Assembly: GCA_942491535.1 (NCBI GenBank)
Contig: CALOBV010000006.1
Coordinates: 124,001 to 188,000 of the forward strand
Direction: 5' to 3'
Source: JAUVKT01 sp942491535
GTDB lineage: Bacteria; Bacteroidota; Bacteroidia; Bacteroidales; VadinHA17
Length of the DNA stretch: 64,000 nt
The notes under the pieces were generated by a model. It had not been told where the DNA came from. It saw only the letters and a list, made by a program, of their open reading frames with translations, and ran no database searches. Within the stretch, counting starts at the first letter, position 1, and each line of letters starts with the position of its first letter. Below, one piece after another: positions 34,228 through 42,301 of this stretch. The position numbers were made by a program, and so were the translations under genes.

Positions 34228-34259
34228 TTGTTGAATTGTTGAATTGTTAAATTGTTAAA
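34228..34259. repeat. Second TTGTTGAA repeat array
   Basis: Four period-8 units (TTGTTGAA twice, TTGTTAAA twice) match the array at 27017-27055. The unit therefore recurs at separate intergenic sites in this chromosome. Confidence 0.7.
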
Positions 34260-34412
34260 CCGAACAGGATGAGTTTGCGTAATGCAAGCGAATCCTGTGA
34301 ACTCGGCGAAGCCAATTGTCAATAGTTTATTTGCTGGTTTTCCGGTTTAAGATACCTTATAAAGCCAGAAAATGAAGCGACAGCTTTACGAATAAAAAAA
34401 GCGATCTTCCGA

Positions 34413-34520
34413 CTACAGCCTACAGCCTACAGCCTACAGCCTAAAGCCTAAAGCCTAAAGCCTACAGCCTACAGCCTAAAGCCTAAAGCCTAAAGCCTAA
34501 AGCCTACAGCCTAAAGCCTA
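34413..34520. repeat. 15-copy 7-bp array abutting the eno stop codon
   Basis: Fifteen units of CTACAGC or CTAAAGC follow one another without interruption, then a partial CTA. That last CTA (34518-34520) is the reverse complement of the eno TAG stop codon. On the minus strand every unit contains TAG, and since 7 is not a multiple of 3, stops occur in all frames within 21 bases of the end of eno. The unit is related to the 9-bp CTCTACAGC unit inside the rplQ tail. Confidence 0.85.
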
Positions 34521-35795
34521 TTTCTTATATCCATATACTGCAAGATCTCCCAGTTCTTCTTCTATCCTAAGCAGCTGGTTATACTTTGCGATCCTGTCTG
34601 AGCGGCTTAGAGATCCGGTTTTAATTTGCCCGGAGCATGTAGCCACAGCAATATCGGCGATTGTTGAATCTTCTGTTTCACCAGAACGATGTGATGTAAC
34701 GGTTGTATATCCTGCTCTGTGAGCCATCTCTATTGTATTCAGAGTTTCAGTTAGTGTACCTATCTGGTTTACTTTAATAAGAATAGAATTTGCACAGCCC
34801 AGATCGATTCCTTTTTTAAGGTAGTCAACATTAGTAACAAAGACATCGTCACCAACAAGTTGAACTTTATCTCCTGATAATCTTGTATGCATTACCCATC
34901 CGTCCCAATCGCCTTCATCCATACCATCCTCAACAGAATCAATAGGATATTTCTTTATTAATTCATCTATATATTCGGCCTGCTCTTTGCTTGATCTTTT
35001 TTTGCCTTCGGGTCCTTCAAATTTTGAATAGTCGTAAACACCATCTTTATAAAATTCTGAAGCAGCGCAATCGAGTGCAATAGTAATATCCTTACCAGGC
35101 TTATAACCAGCATTTTCAACAGCCTTCAGGATGGATTCAAGGGCATCTTCTGTACCCTTTAATTTGGGAGCAAAGCCACCTTCATCTCCAACTGCTGTAC
35201 TAAGTTTTCTTTCTTTAAGAACTTTCTTAAGGGAGTGAAAGACTTCGGCTCCCATCCTTAATCCTTCTTTGAAAGAAGGGGCACCAACAGGGCGAATCAT
35301 AAATTCCTGGAATGCGATTGGAGCATCCGAATGGGATCCTCCATTAATAATATTCATCATTGGCACAGGAAGGTTAACAGTATTAACTCCTCCTATATAC
35401 TTATAAAGGGGTAGTCCGTGATATGCAGCTGCTGCCTTAGCCGAAGCCAGTGAAACTCCGAGAATTGCATTTGCCCCAAGATTCTTTTTTGTAGGAGTCC
35501 CATCCAGGTCGATCATCTTTTTATCTATTGCTACCTGGTCTGACACATCCATTCCGATAACCTGTTCTGCAATAACTCCATTTACATTTTCAACTGCCTT
35601 TAGTACGCCTTTACCAAGGTACCTCTTCATATCACCATCTCGTAGTTCAAGAGCTTCATTCTCACCTGTTGAGGCTCCTGAAGGAACAGCAGCCCTACCA
35701 ACGAAGCCACTATTAGTAACTACCTCAACTTCAATTGTCGGGTTTCCTCGTGAATCTAAAATCTCACGTGCATGTACACTTATTATCTGACCCAT
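34518..35795 (-). CDS. eno: Enolase
   Basis: The protein has 425 residues, normal length. Conserved pieces include the start IISVHAREILDSRGNPTIEVE, GASTGENEALELRDGD, the magnesium-site region ALDCAASEFY and SVEDGMDEGDWDGW, and SHRSGETEDSTIADIAVA near the catalytic Lys/His face. It converts 2-phosphoglycerate to phosphoenolpyruvate in glycolysis. A terminator separates it from rplQ, so it should have its own promoter, although I found no exact TAnnTTTG. Its stop codon belongs to a 7-bp repeat array. Confidence 0.97.
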   Translation of the reverse strand: MGQIISVHAREILDSRGNPTIEVEVVTNSGFVGRAAVPSGASTGENEALELRDGDMKRYLGKGVLKAVENVNGVIAEQVIGMDVSDQVAIDKKMIDLDGTPTKKNLGANAILGVSLASAKAAAAYHGLPLYKYIGGVNTVNLPVPMMNIINGGSHSDAPIAFQEFMIRPVGAPSFKEGLRMGAEVFHSLKKVLKERKLSTAVGDEGGFAPKLKGTEDALESILKAVENAGYKPGKDITIALDCAASEFYKDGVYDYSKFEGPEGKKRSSKEQAEYIDELIKKYPIDSVEDGMDEGDWDGWVMHTRLSGDKVQLVGDDVFVTNVDYLKKGIDLGCANSILIKVNQIGTLTETLNTIEMAHRAGYTTVTSHRSGETEDSTIADIAVATCSGQIKTGSLSRSDRIAKYNQLLRIEEELGDLAVYGYKK

Positions 35796-35911
35796 ATCAT
35801 ATCTTTTTAAAAATTAATAATCTGTTTTTCTAGCGCTAAGCACTGGTAATTAATACTTTAAACCCTTACTCCAAAGCTCTCTGCTCCTTGCTGATTTAAC
35901 ATGCAATTTAC

Positions 35912-35946
35912 AAAAAAAGGGGGTGTAATCCTACTGGCACACCCCC
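35912..35946 (-). terminator. Terminator at the end of the ribosomal superoperon
   Basis: GGGGGTGT (35919-35926) pairs with ACACCCCC (35939-35946), and on the minus strand seven T residues follow. It lies 25 bases beyond the end of the displaced bL17 tail, which supports that tail being part of the rplQ transcript. Confidence 0.85.
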
Positions 35947-35970
35947 TCATTTATACGTTTAAAATACTAT

Positions 35971-36176
35971 TTAAGCATCTTTCTTAGGCTCTACATTTTC
36001 TGTTGAATCCGCGTTTTTCTCTGGTTCTTCAGTACTGATCTCTTCAGCTTTATTTTCAACCTCTTCGACAGCCTCTACAGCCTCTACAGCCTCTACAGCC
36101 TCTACAGCCTCTACAGCCTCTACAGCCTCTACAGCCTCTACAGCCTCTACAGCCTCTACAGCCTTTTCAGCCTCTA
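35971..36176 (-). pseudogene. rplQ: Out-of-frame C-terminal tail of bL17 (VEA repeat tail)
   Basis: This minus-strand frame encodes ten consecutive Val-Glu-Ala units followed by an acidic tail ending NVEPKKDA, the composition of C-terminal extensions on Bacteroidetes bL17. It is not a separate gene: it is the continuation of rplQ in another frame. One extra base at about 36177 (CTATCAG where the repeat pattern predicts CTACAG) separates the two. Removing it restores a continuous protein with the run KAVEAEKAVEA. An ATG at 36207 in this frame is incidental. Confidence 0.72.
36070..36159. repeat. Ten perfect copies of a 9-bp repeat in the rplQ tail
   Basis: AGCCTCTAC repeats ten times without error (36070-36159). 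On the minus strand it codes for (Val-Glu-Ala)10. Period 9 keeps the reading frame when copy number changes. The core CTACAGC is shared with the 7-bp array at the end of eno, 1.6 kb away. Confidence 0.92.
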
Positions 36177-36649
36177 TCAGCCTTATCAGCCTTTTCAACC
36201 TCTCCAACAGCCTCTACAGTCTCCTTCTTCTTAGTACCTCTACGGCGACGGGTAGATTTAGCTTTCTTAGCGGTATCATCGAGCATATTCTCGTTATAAT
36301 CAACCAGTTCAATAACACACATATCGGCATTATCTCCCAGCCTGTTACCTAATTTCAGAATCCTGGTATACCCACCTGGTCTGTCGACAATCTTAGGAGA
36401 TATTTCCCTGAATAATTCAGATACAGCATATTTGTTTTTCAAATAGCTAAACACAACTCTCCTTGAATGTGTAGTATCGTCTTTCGACTTTGTTATTAGT
36501 GGCTCAACGTATGAACGCAAAGCTTTTGCTTTAGCAGATGTAGTGGTTATTCTCTTATACAGAATAAGAGAAGTGGCCATATTTGCAAGCATAGCTTTTC
36601 TATGAGCGCTTGTTCTTCCTAAATGGTTAAAACCTTTACGATGTCGCAT
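36167..36649 (-). CDS. rplQ: 50S ribosomal protein bL17, frameshifted in its C-terminal extension
   Basis: The first ~120 residues are a complete bL17 core (MRHRKGFNHLGRTSAHRKAM, GGYTRILKLGNRLGDNADM). The basic linker KSTRRRRGTKKKE leads into an extension that stops early (KADKADRG) because of a one-base shift at about 36177. The intended acidic VEA-repeat tail continues in another frame down to 35971. The core should still assemble, since bL17 of most bacteria has no such tail. It is last in the alpha operon, 24 bp after rpoA. Confidence 0.93.
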   Translation of the reverse strand: MRHRKGFNHLGRTSAHRKAMLANMATSLILYKRITTTSAKAKALRSYVEPLITKSKDDTTHSRRVVFSYLKNKYAVSELFREISPKIVDRPGGYTRILKLGNRLGDNADMCVIELVDYNENMLDDTAKKAKSTRRRRGTKKKETVEAVGEVEKADKADRG

Positions 36650-36673
36650 TTCTATATTTCCTTAACCGGTTTA

Positions 36674-37666
36674 TTACTCTTTATCCAACTTATACCTGGT
36701 AACGTCCATTCCAAAGGACAGGCTCATTGACTCCAGCAGTTCATCAAGTTCGGTAAGTGACTTTTTACCAAAGTTTCTGAATTTCAGGAGATCGTTCTTA
36801 TTAAACTTAACAAGGTCACCCAGGGAATCAACCTCTGCTGCTTTAAGGCAATTAAGGGCCCTGACTGATAGGTCAAGGTCAACAAGTTTGGTCTTAAGCA
36901 GTTGTCTCATATGGAGAACTTCCTCATCAAACTCTTCATTTGCCAGTTTCTCGTCAGAATCGATAGTAATCTTATCGTCCGAGAATAACATAAAGTGGTA
37001 GATAAGGATTTTTGCTGCCTCCTTCAATGCATCCTTTGGGTGTATTGAACCATCTGTACTGATTTCTATAATCAGTTTCTCATAGTCGGTTTTCTGTTCA
37101 ACCCTGTAGTTTTCAACTGCATATTTTACATTCCTTATTGGAGTATAGATTGAATCGATTGCAATCAGTCCAAACTCTGAATCGACGGGTTCGTTCTCTT
37201 CAGCAGGAATATAGCCTCTACCTTTGCTAATATTAACTTCCATCTGGAGCTTAATATCAGATTCCATATTACAGATAACATGATCAGGATTAAGTATTTC
37301 AAAACTACTCAGGTAGTTATTAAAATCTCCTGCTTTAAGCTGCTCCTGACCGGATACTGTAATAACTATTTTTTCATTATCGATACCTTCTGTAATCTGT
37401 TTAAACCTAACCTGTTTTAAATTAAGTACAATTTCAGTTACATCTTCGGTAACACCTGTCAGTGTTGAGAATTCATGATCTACTCCTTCAAGTTTTACAG
37501 TAGTAATTGCAAATCCATCGAGTGAAGAAAGCAGTATTCTTCTAAGTGCATTACCAACTGTAATGCCATATCCAGGTTCTAGTGGGCGGAATTCAAATTT
37601 ACCATAATGATCGTCCGCTTCAACCATTATTACCTTATCGGGTTTCTGGAATGCTAAAATGGCCAT
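36674..37666 (-). CDS. rpoA: RNA polymerase alpha subunit
   Basis: The protein has 330 residues from ATG 37666 (MAILAFQKPDKVIM); an ATG 14 codons earlier lies in the intergenic gap after rpsD and is rejected. The N-terminal domain (1 to about 235) has GYGITVGNALRRILLSSL for dimerisation and beta/beta-prime assembly. The C-terminal domain (about 255-325) has LRNFGKKSLTEL, the helix-hairpin-helix that contacts upstream promoter DNA and regulators. Confidence 0.97.
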   Translation of the reverse strand: MAILAFQKPDKVIMVEADDHYGKFEFRPLEPGYGITVGNALRRILLSSLDGFAITTVKLEGVDHEFSTLTGVTEDVTEIVLNLKQVRFKQITEGIDNEKIVITVSGQEQLKAGDFNNYLSSFEILNPDHVICNMESDIKLQMEVNISKGRGYIPAEENEPVDSEFGLIAIDSIYTPIRNVKYAVENYRVEQKTDYEKLIIEISTDGSIHPKDALKEAAKILIYHFMLFSDDKITIDSDEKLANEEFDEEVLHMRQLLKTKLVDLDLSVRALNCLKAAEVDSLGDLVKFNKNDLLKFRNFGKKSLTELDELLESMSLSFGMDVTRYKLDKE

Positions 37667-37685
37667 ATTGTTACGCTTATTATTT

Positions 37686-38294
37686 CTATTTCGAATACAA
37701 TTCAACAATCAATTGTTCCTTAATATCCTCGGGGATATCACTTCTCTCAGGCACATTCATGAACTTTCCAACCATTTGAGTATCATCCCATTCCAGCCAT
37801 GAAGAGCTAAGGTAACGCTTTGAAGCCAGTGAGTCAACAACTGCCTCCAGAGATTTTGATTTTTCACGTACACCCACGATGTCACCAGCTTTTACCAGTG
37901 AGCTTGGTATATTCACCACGTTGCCGTTAACTGTAACATGCTTATGCGTTACAAGCTGGCGGGCTGCTGCTCTGGTTGGAGCTATTCCGAGGCGATAAAC
38001 AATGTTATCGAGACGCGATTCAAGAAGTTGAAGCAGAACCTCACCTGTAACACCTTTATGTGATGATGCTTTATCAAAAAGGTTACGGAATTGTTTCTCG
38101 AGAACTCCGTAGGTGTATTTGGCTTTTTGCTTCTCCTTAAGCTGGGTGCCATATTCTGAAACTTTCTTCCTTCTTCTGCTATTGCCGTGCTGTCCCGGAG
38201 GGTAATTCTTTTTCTCTAGGTACTTATCGGTTCCAAAAATAGGATCTCCAAATTTCCTGGCTATTTTTGATTTTGGTCCTCTATATCTTGCCAT
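37686..38294 (-). CDS. rpsD: 30S ribosomal protein uS4
   Basis: The protein has 202 residues. It has the N-terminal ARYRGPKSKIARKFG, lacking the zinc-binding Cys cluster found in some species, and an S4 RNA-binding domain at about 92-155 (SRLDNIVYRLGIAPTRAAAR). It nucleates assembly of the 16S 5' domain and in E. coli represses the alpha operon by binding its mRNA. Confidence 0.97.
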   Translation of the reverse strand: MARYRGPKSKIARKFGDPIFGTDKYLEKKNYPPGQHGNSRRRKKVSEYGTQLKEKQKAKYTYGVLEKQFRNLFDKASSHKGVTGEVLLQLLESRLDNIVYRLGIAPTRAAARQLVTHKHVTVNGNVVNIPSSLVKAGDIVGVREKSKSLEAVVDSLASKRYLSSSWLEWDDTQMVGKFMNVPERSDIPEDIKEQLIVELYSK

Positions 38295-38338
38295 TGATAT
38301 TCTTGTTAATTCAGTTTAAAAATTTATTTATGCTATGA

Positions 38339-38728
38339 TTATACTCTTCTCCTGTTAGGAGGACGACAACCGTTATGAGGCATTGGTGTAACGTCAACTA
38401 TTTCAGTAACTTCAATTCCATTATTATGAATTGATCTGATAGCTGATTCGCGACCGGATCCCGGTCCTTTCACAAACACCTTAACTTTTCTCAGTCCCAG
38501 GTCATAAGCAACCTTAGCACAACTCTCTGCTGCCATCTGGGCAGCATAGGGAGTATTCTTTTTCGAACCTCTAAATCCCATCTTACCTGCTGATCCCCAT
38601 GAGATAACCTGACCTGCATTATTTGTCAGCGAGATAATAATATTATTAAATGATGAATGGATATGAGCCTGTCCCAAAGGTTCGACCTTTACTACTCTCT
38701 TTTTCGACGATCCTGATTTCTTTGCCAT
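38339..38728 (-). CDS. rpsK: 30S ribosomal protein uS11
   Basis: The protein has 129 residues. Conserved segments are HIHSSFNNIIISLTNNAG, GFRGSKKNTPYAAQMAAE and the C-terminal HNGCRPPNRRRV. It lies on the 30S platform near the E-site mRNA. The gene sits 7 bp after rpsM. Confidence 0.97.
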   Translation of the reverse strand: MAKKSGSSKKRVVKVEPLGQAHIHSSFNNIIISLTNNAGQVISWGSAGKMGFRGSKKNTPYAAQMAAESCAKVAYDLGLRKVKVFVKGPGSGRESAIRSIHNNGIEVTEIVDVTPMPHNGCRPPNRRRV

Positions 38729-38735
38729 GATCTAT

Positions 38736-39113
38736 TTATTTAGTAGCTTTTTTCTTGTTAGCAACAGTTTTCTTTCTTCCTTTTCTGGTACGAGCATTGT
38801 TTTTAGTACTCTGCCCTCTTACGGGTAAGCCTATCCGGTGGCGTATACCACGATAGGATCCGATATCCATAAGACGTTTGATATTCATCTGGGTCTCTGA
38901 ACGAAGTTCTCCCTCCAGCTTATAATTATCATTAAGTACCTGACGGATCTTATTGATCTCATCATCGTTCCATTCGCTAACTTTTTTGTCCCAATCGACA
39001 TTAGCTTCGGTCAGCACTTTTTGAGCGCTGCTCCGACCCACTCCATAAATGTAAGTAAGGGCTATTTCACCCCTCTTGTTTTTTGGTAAGTCTACACCTA
39101 CTATTCGAGCCAT
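38736..39113 (-). CDS. rpsM: 30S ribosomal protein uS13
   Basis: The protein has 125 residues. It starts ARIVGVDLPKNKRGEIAL and has the helix-two-turn-helix segment YGVGRSSAQKVL. The basic tail (GQSTKNNARTRKGRKKTVAN) reaches toward the P-site tRNA. It forms inter-subunit bridges with uL5 and 23S rRNA. Confidence 0.97.
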   Translation of the reverse strand: MARIVGVDLPKNKRGEIALTYIYGVGRSSAQKVLTEANVDWDKKVSEWNDDEINKIRQVLNDNYKLEGELRSETQMNIKRLMDIGSYRGIRHRIGLPVRGQSTKNNARTRKGRKKTVANKKKATK

Positions 39114-39150
39114 ATACCTTAAATTAAAATTGAGTGCAAAGTTAAGTAAA

Positions 39151-39267
39151 TTATCCCTGTCTCTGTTTGAACTTGGGATTTTTCTTATTTATAACATACA
39201 AGCGTCCTTTTCTTCTTACGATTTTACAATCGGCGCTACGCTTTTTAACAGATGCTCTAACTTTCAT
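39151..39267 (-). CDS. rpmJ: 50S ribosomal protein bL36
   Basis: The frame ATG 39267 to TAA 39151 gives 38 residues, starting MKVRASVKKRSADCKIVRRK and ending KFKQRQG. Only one Cys remains and the Cys/His zinc ligands of the C-plus form are missing, so this is the zinc-independent type. It lies between infA and rpsM, its usual place at the start of the alpha group. Confidence 0.95.
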   Translation of the reverse strand: MKVRASVKKRSADCKIVRRKGRLYVINKKNPKFKQRQG

Positions 39268-39280
39268 TGCTTACTTTTTC

Positions 39281-39499
39281 TTATTTATACCTGAATGTTA
39301 TTCTTCCTTTAGTTAAATCATAGGGAGACATTTCCACTTTAACGCGGTCTCCGGGCAAGATTTTTATGTAATTCATCCTCATCTTGCCAGAAATATGGGC
39401 TGTAATAACGTGACCATTTTCGAGCTCTACCCTGAACATAGCATTTGATAGTGCTTCGATAATAGTTCCATCCTGTTCAATTGAAGGTTGTTTTGCCAT
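39281..39499 (-). CDS. infA: Translation initiation factor IF-1
   Basis: The protein has 72 residues and is a single S1-like OB domain: MAKQPSIEQDGTIIEAL, FRVELENGHVITAHISGKMR and VEMSPYDLTKGRITFRYK. It occupies the 30S A site during initiation. The gap to map is 3 bp and to bL36 13 bp. Confidence 0.97.
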   Translation of the reverse strand: MAKQPSIEQDGTIIEALSNAMFRVELENGHVITAHISGKMRMNYIKILPGDRVKVEMSPYDLTKGRITFRYK

Positions 39500-39502
39500 T
39501 TC

Positions 39503-40282
39503 TTATAATTTATTTAAAACTTCTTCAATAAATTCATATGTTGTTAATACATCCGCTTCTCCCTTTCTTACTGCCACAGCATATTCAAAATGTGCTGAAG
39601 GCATTCCGTCAGCCGTTCTTATCGTCCAGCCGTCTTTCATCTGTCTGACATGTCTAGTTCCCATATTGATCATAGGTTCGATACAGATCACCAGCCCGTC
39701 TTTAAGCTTGGCACCTCTTCCTCTTCTACCATAATTTGGTACTTCAGGGGATTCGTGCAGCTCTTTTCCAAGGCCATGACCAACCAGTTCCCGAACAACT
39801 GAATAACCTCCACTCTCAGCTTTCATCTGAACTGCGAAAGATATATCACCAACCCTGTTACCTGCAACCGCTTCGTTAACACCGTTTTCGAGCGATTCCC
39901 TGGTATAATCCAGGAGGCGTTGTTTATCTTCCGTAATCTCACCAACCGAAAAGGTAAAAGCGCTATCGCCATAATAGCCATTAAGTATTACCCCGCAATC
40001 GATCGATACAATATCTCCATCTTTGAGAACATAATCAGAGGGTATTCCATGAACAACCTCATCATTAACAGAAGTACACAGCGTATTGGGAAAGCCGTTA
40101 TAGCCTTTAAATCCCGGCACTGCATTATTATCCCTGATAAACTCCTCAGCTACCTTATCGAGGTGGAGAGTAGATATTCCAGGTTTAATAATCTTTGCCA
40201 TTTCTGCCAGCGTCCGTGATACTAGCTGGTTGCTGGCTCTCAATAGCTCTACTTCTTTTGTTGTCTTAAGATGTAACATCAA
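39503..40282 (-). CDS. map: Type I methionine aminopeptidase
   Basis: The protein has 259 residues. The five metal ligands are visible: Asp in SIDCGVIL, Asp in YYGDSAFTF, His in VGHGLGKELHE, Glu in CIEPMIN and Glu in HFEYAVAV. It removes the initiator Met from nascent proteins. It lies between secY and infA as in many bacteria. Confidence 0.96.
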   Translation of the reverse strand: MMLHLKTTKEVELLRASNQLVSRTLAEMAKIIKPGISTLHLDKVAEEFIRDNNAVPGFKGYNGFPNTLCTSVNDEVVHGIPSDYVLKDGDIVSIDCGVILNGYYGDSAFTFSVGEITEDKQRLLDYTRESLENGVNEAVAGNRVGDISFAVQMKAESGGYSVVRELVGHGLGKELHESPEVPNYGRRGRGAKLKDGLVICIEPMINMGTRHVRQMKDGWTIRTADGMPSAHFEYAVAVRKGEADVLTTYEFIEEVLNKL

Positions 40283-40294
40283 AGAACGTCTTTT

Positions 40295-41629
40295 TTACAT
40301 AGCCGAAACGGCTCCGGCCCGGCCTTTAATCCGACCCGATTTTGTTAATCCGTCATAATGACGCATCAACAGGTGGCTCTCGATCTGTTGGAGAGTATCA
40401 AGTACAACACCAACAAGGATCAGCAGAGATGTTCCACCGTAAAATTGTGCAAATGGCCCACTTACTCCAAAATTAACTGCAATAGCAGGAAGGATTGCAA
40501 CCAGGGCAAGAAATATAGAACCCGGGAGGGTAATTCTTGACATAACTGTATCCAGGAATTCTACTGTCTTACGACCCGGCTTTACCCCGGGAATAAATCC
40601 GCCATTCTTTTTCATATCCTCGGCCATCTGAACCGGGTTTACAGTAATAGCGGTGTAGAAGTAAGTAAAGGCTATAATAAGTAAAGCTGTTACAAAGCTA
40701 TACCAGAATCCATACATATTTGAAAATGCAGTAACGAACCATCCTGCGTTATCAGCCGAAGCATAACCGGCAAGGATGATCGGCAGCATCATAATTGCCT
40801 GAGCAAAGATGATAGGCATTACACCTGCTGAGTTCACTTTAAGAGGTATGTATTGTCTTACACCCCCATATTGTTTATTTCCAACAATACGTCTTGCATA
40901 CTGAACCGGGATTCTCCTGGTTCCCTGGACAAGCATTATTGTTGCCATCATAATAGCAAATAGAACAACCAGTTCGATCAGAAGTGAAACCAGTCCTCCG
41001 GAGCCATTTATTCTGGTCCCGAGTTCAAACACAAATGCCTCGGGCAATCTTGCTATAATACCAATCATAATAATCAGGGAGATACCATTTCCTATTCCTT
41101 TATCGGTAATCTTTTCTCCGAGCCACATCACGAACATTGTTCCTGCGGTAAGAATAATTACAGAGGATATTTTAAAGAAAGGTCCAGACAGCACAAATGC
41201 TGTTGCAGGGAGGGTACGCGATAGGTTTACCAGGTAACTTGGCCCCTGTAGCAGCAGAATGGCTACAGTCAGGTACCTTGTGTACTGGTTCATTTTTCTA
41301 CGACCACTCTCTCCTTCTCTCTGCAATTTCTGGAAGTATGGAAATACAATACCCAGAAGCTGTATAACAATTGATGCAGAGATATATGGCATAATCCCAA
41401 GGGCAAAGACAGATGCCTGTGAGAATGCGCCACCTGAGAACATATCCAATAATCCCATAATACCCTGTGAAGTCTGATCGCTCAGGTTTCCCAGTTGTGA
41501 AGGGTCGACCCCGGGCAGGGTTACATACTTACCAAAACGGTAAAGCAATATAATTCCCAGTGTATATATAATACGCGCTCTGAGGTCTTCAATCTTGAAA
41601 ATGTTCTTTATAGTATCGAATAGTCTCAT
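40295..41629 (-). CDS. secY: Protein translocase subunit SecY
   Basis: The protein has 444 residues with ten membrane helices. Signature segments are the plug/second helix region LGIMPYISASIVIQLL, the GKYVTLPGVDP start and cytoplasmic loop motifs such as RRIVGNKQYGG. It is the pore of the Sec translocon, the first export step for the many signal-peptide and T9SS proteins here. It lies 4 bp after rplO. Confidence 0.97.
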   Translation of the reverse strand: MRLFDTIKNIFKIEDLRARIIYTLGIILLYRFGKYVTLPGVDPSQLGNLSDQTSQGIMGLLDMFSGGAFSQASVFALGIMPYISASIVIQLLGIVFPYFQKLQREGESGRRKMNQYTRYLTVAILLLQGPSYLVNLSRTLPATAFVLSGPFFKISSVIILTAGTMFVMWLGEKITDKGIGNGISLIIMIGIIARLPEAFVFELGTRINGSGGLVSLLIELVVLFAIMMATIMLVQGTRRIPVQYARRIVGNKQYGGVRQYIPLKVNSAGVMPIIFAQAIMMLPIILAGYASADNAGWFVTAFSNMYGFWYSFVTALLIIAFTYFYTAITVNPVQMAEDMKKNGGFIPGVKPGRKTVEFLDTVMSRITLPGSIFLALVAILPAIAVNFGVSGPFAQFYGGTSLLILVGVVLDTLQQIESHLLMRHYDGLTKSGRIKGRAGAVSAM

Positions 41630-41633
41630 TCCC

Positions 41634-42080
41634 TTATAATTTTACTGCAGTTCCTTCTTTTGCCTCAATAGCCTTAATAGCTGACTTAGAGAAAGCGTGT
41701 GCATGAACCTCTAATTTTGTCTCAAGGGTACCCATACCCAGAATTTTCACCAGTGTATTCTTTGATATCAGTCCAGCGTGGATAAGGGTATCAATATCTA
41801 TAAGCTTCAGTTTGTTTTTATCGGCCAGTTCCTGCAGGGTACTTACGTTAATCCCCTTATATTCCTTACGGTTAACGTTTTTGAACCCATACTTGGGAAC
41901 TCGTCTCTGTAACGGCATCTGTCCACCTTCGAATCCGACTTTCTTGGAGTAACCTGATCTGGATTTCTGACCTTTATGACCCCTGGTTGATGTACCACCT
42001 TTACCCGAGCCCTGGCCGCGTCCAATTCGTTTCTCCTTCTTAACGGATCCTTCAGCAGGTTTTAAGTTACTTAAGTCCAT
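41634..42080 (-). CDS. rplO: 50S ribosomal protein uL15
   Basis: The protein has 148 residues. A long basic N-terminal extension (KRIGRGQGSGKGGTSTRGHKG, which penetrates 23S rRNA) precedes a small globular domain starting near residue 60. It is needed for late 50S assembly. Confidence 0.96.
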   Translation of the reverse strand: MDLSNLKPAEGSVKKEKRIGRGQGSGKGGTSTRGHKGQKSRSGYSKKVGFEGGQMPLQRRVPKYGFKNVNRKEYKGINVSTLQELADKNKLKLIDIDTLIHAGLISKNTLVKILGMGTLETKLEVHAHAFSKSAIKAIEAKEGTAVKL

Positions 42081-42108
42081 ATCTTGATTATCAATAATAT
42101 TTTAATAT

Positions 42109-42288
42109 CTAAATTTCTTCAACCTTAATGAGGTGACTTACTGCATTTACCATTCCTTTTATCTGAGGAGTAAGTTCATGCACAACACTCTGGTTCATTT
42201 TACGTAGTCCGAGAGCTGCAAGTGTTTTCTTCTGGCGCTCCGGTCTTCCTATCTTACTTCTTACCTGTGTAACACGTATCTTAGCCAT
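42109..42288 (-). CDS. rpmD: 50S ribosomal protein uL30
   Basis: The protein has 59 residues from ATG 42288 (MAKIRVTQVRSKIGRPERQK); a longer frame starting at 42324 would overlap rpsE and adds unrelated residues. LAALGLRKMNQSVVHE is the conserved core. Confidence 0.95.
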   Translation of the reverse strand: MAKIRVTQVRSKIGRPERQKKTLAALGLRKMNQSVVHELTPQIKGMVNAVSHLIKVEEI

Positions 42289-42301
42289 AATAATATTTTT
42301 T

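Noticed and set aside
34413..34520. CRISPR array
   Set aside because: Units are only 7 bp and contiguous, with no spacers and no cas genes. It is a simple tandem repeat.
35971..36207. Separate 78-residue gene made of VEA repeats
   Set aside because: It is the displaced tail of bL17: removing one base joins the frames, and it sits between rplQ and the operon terminator.
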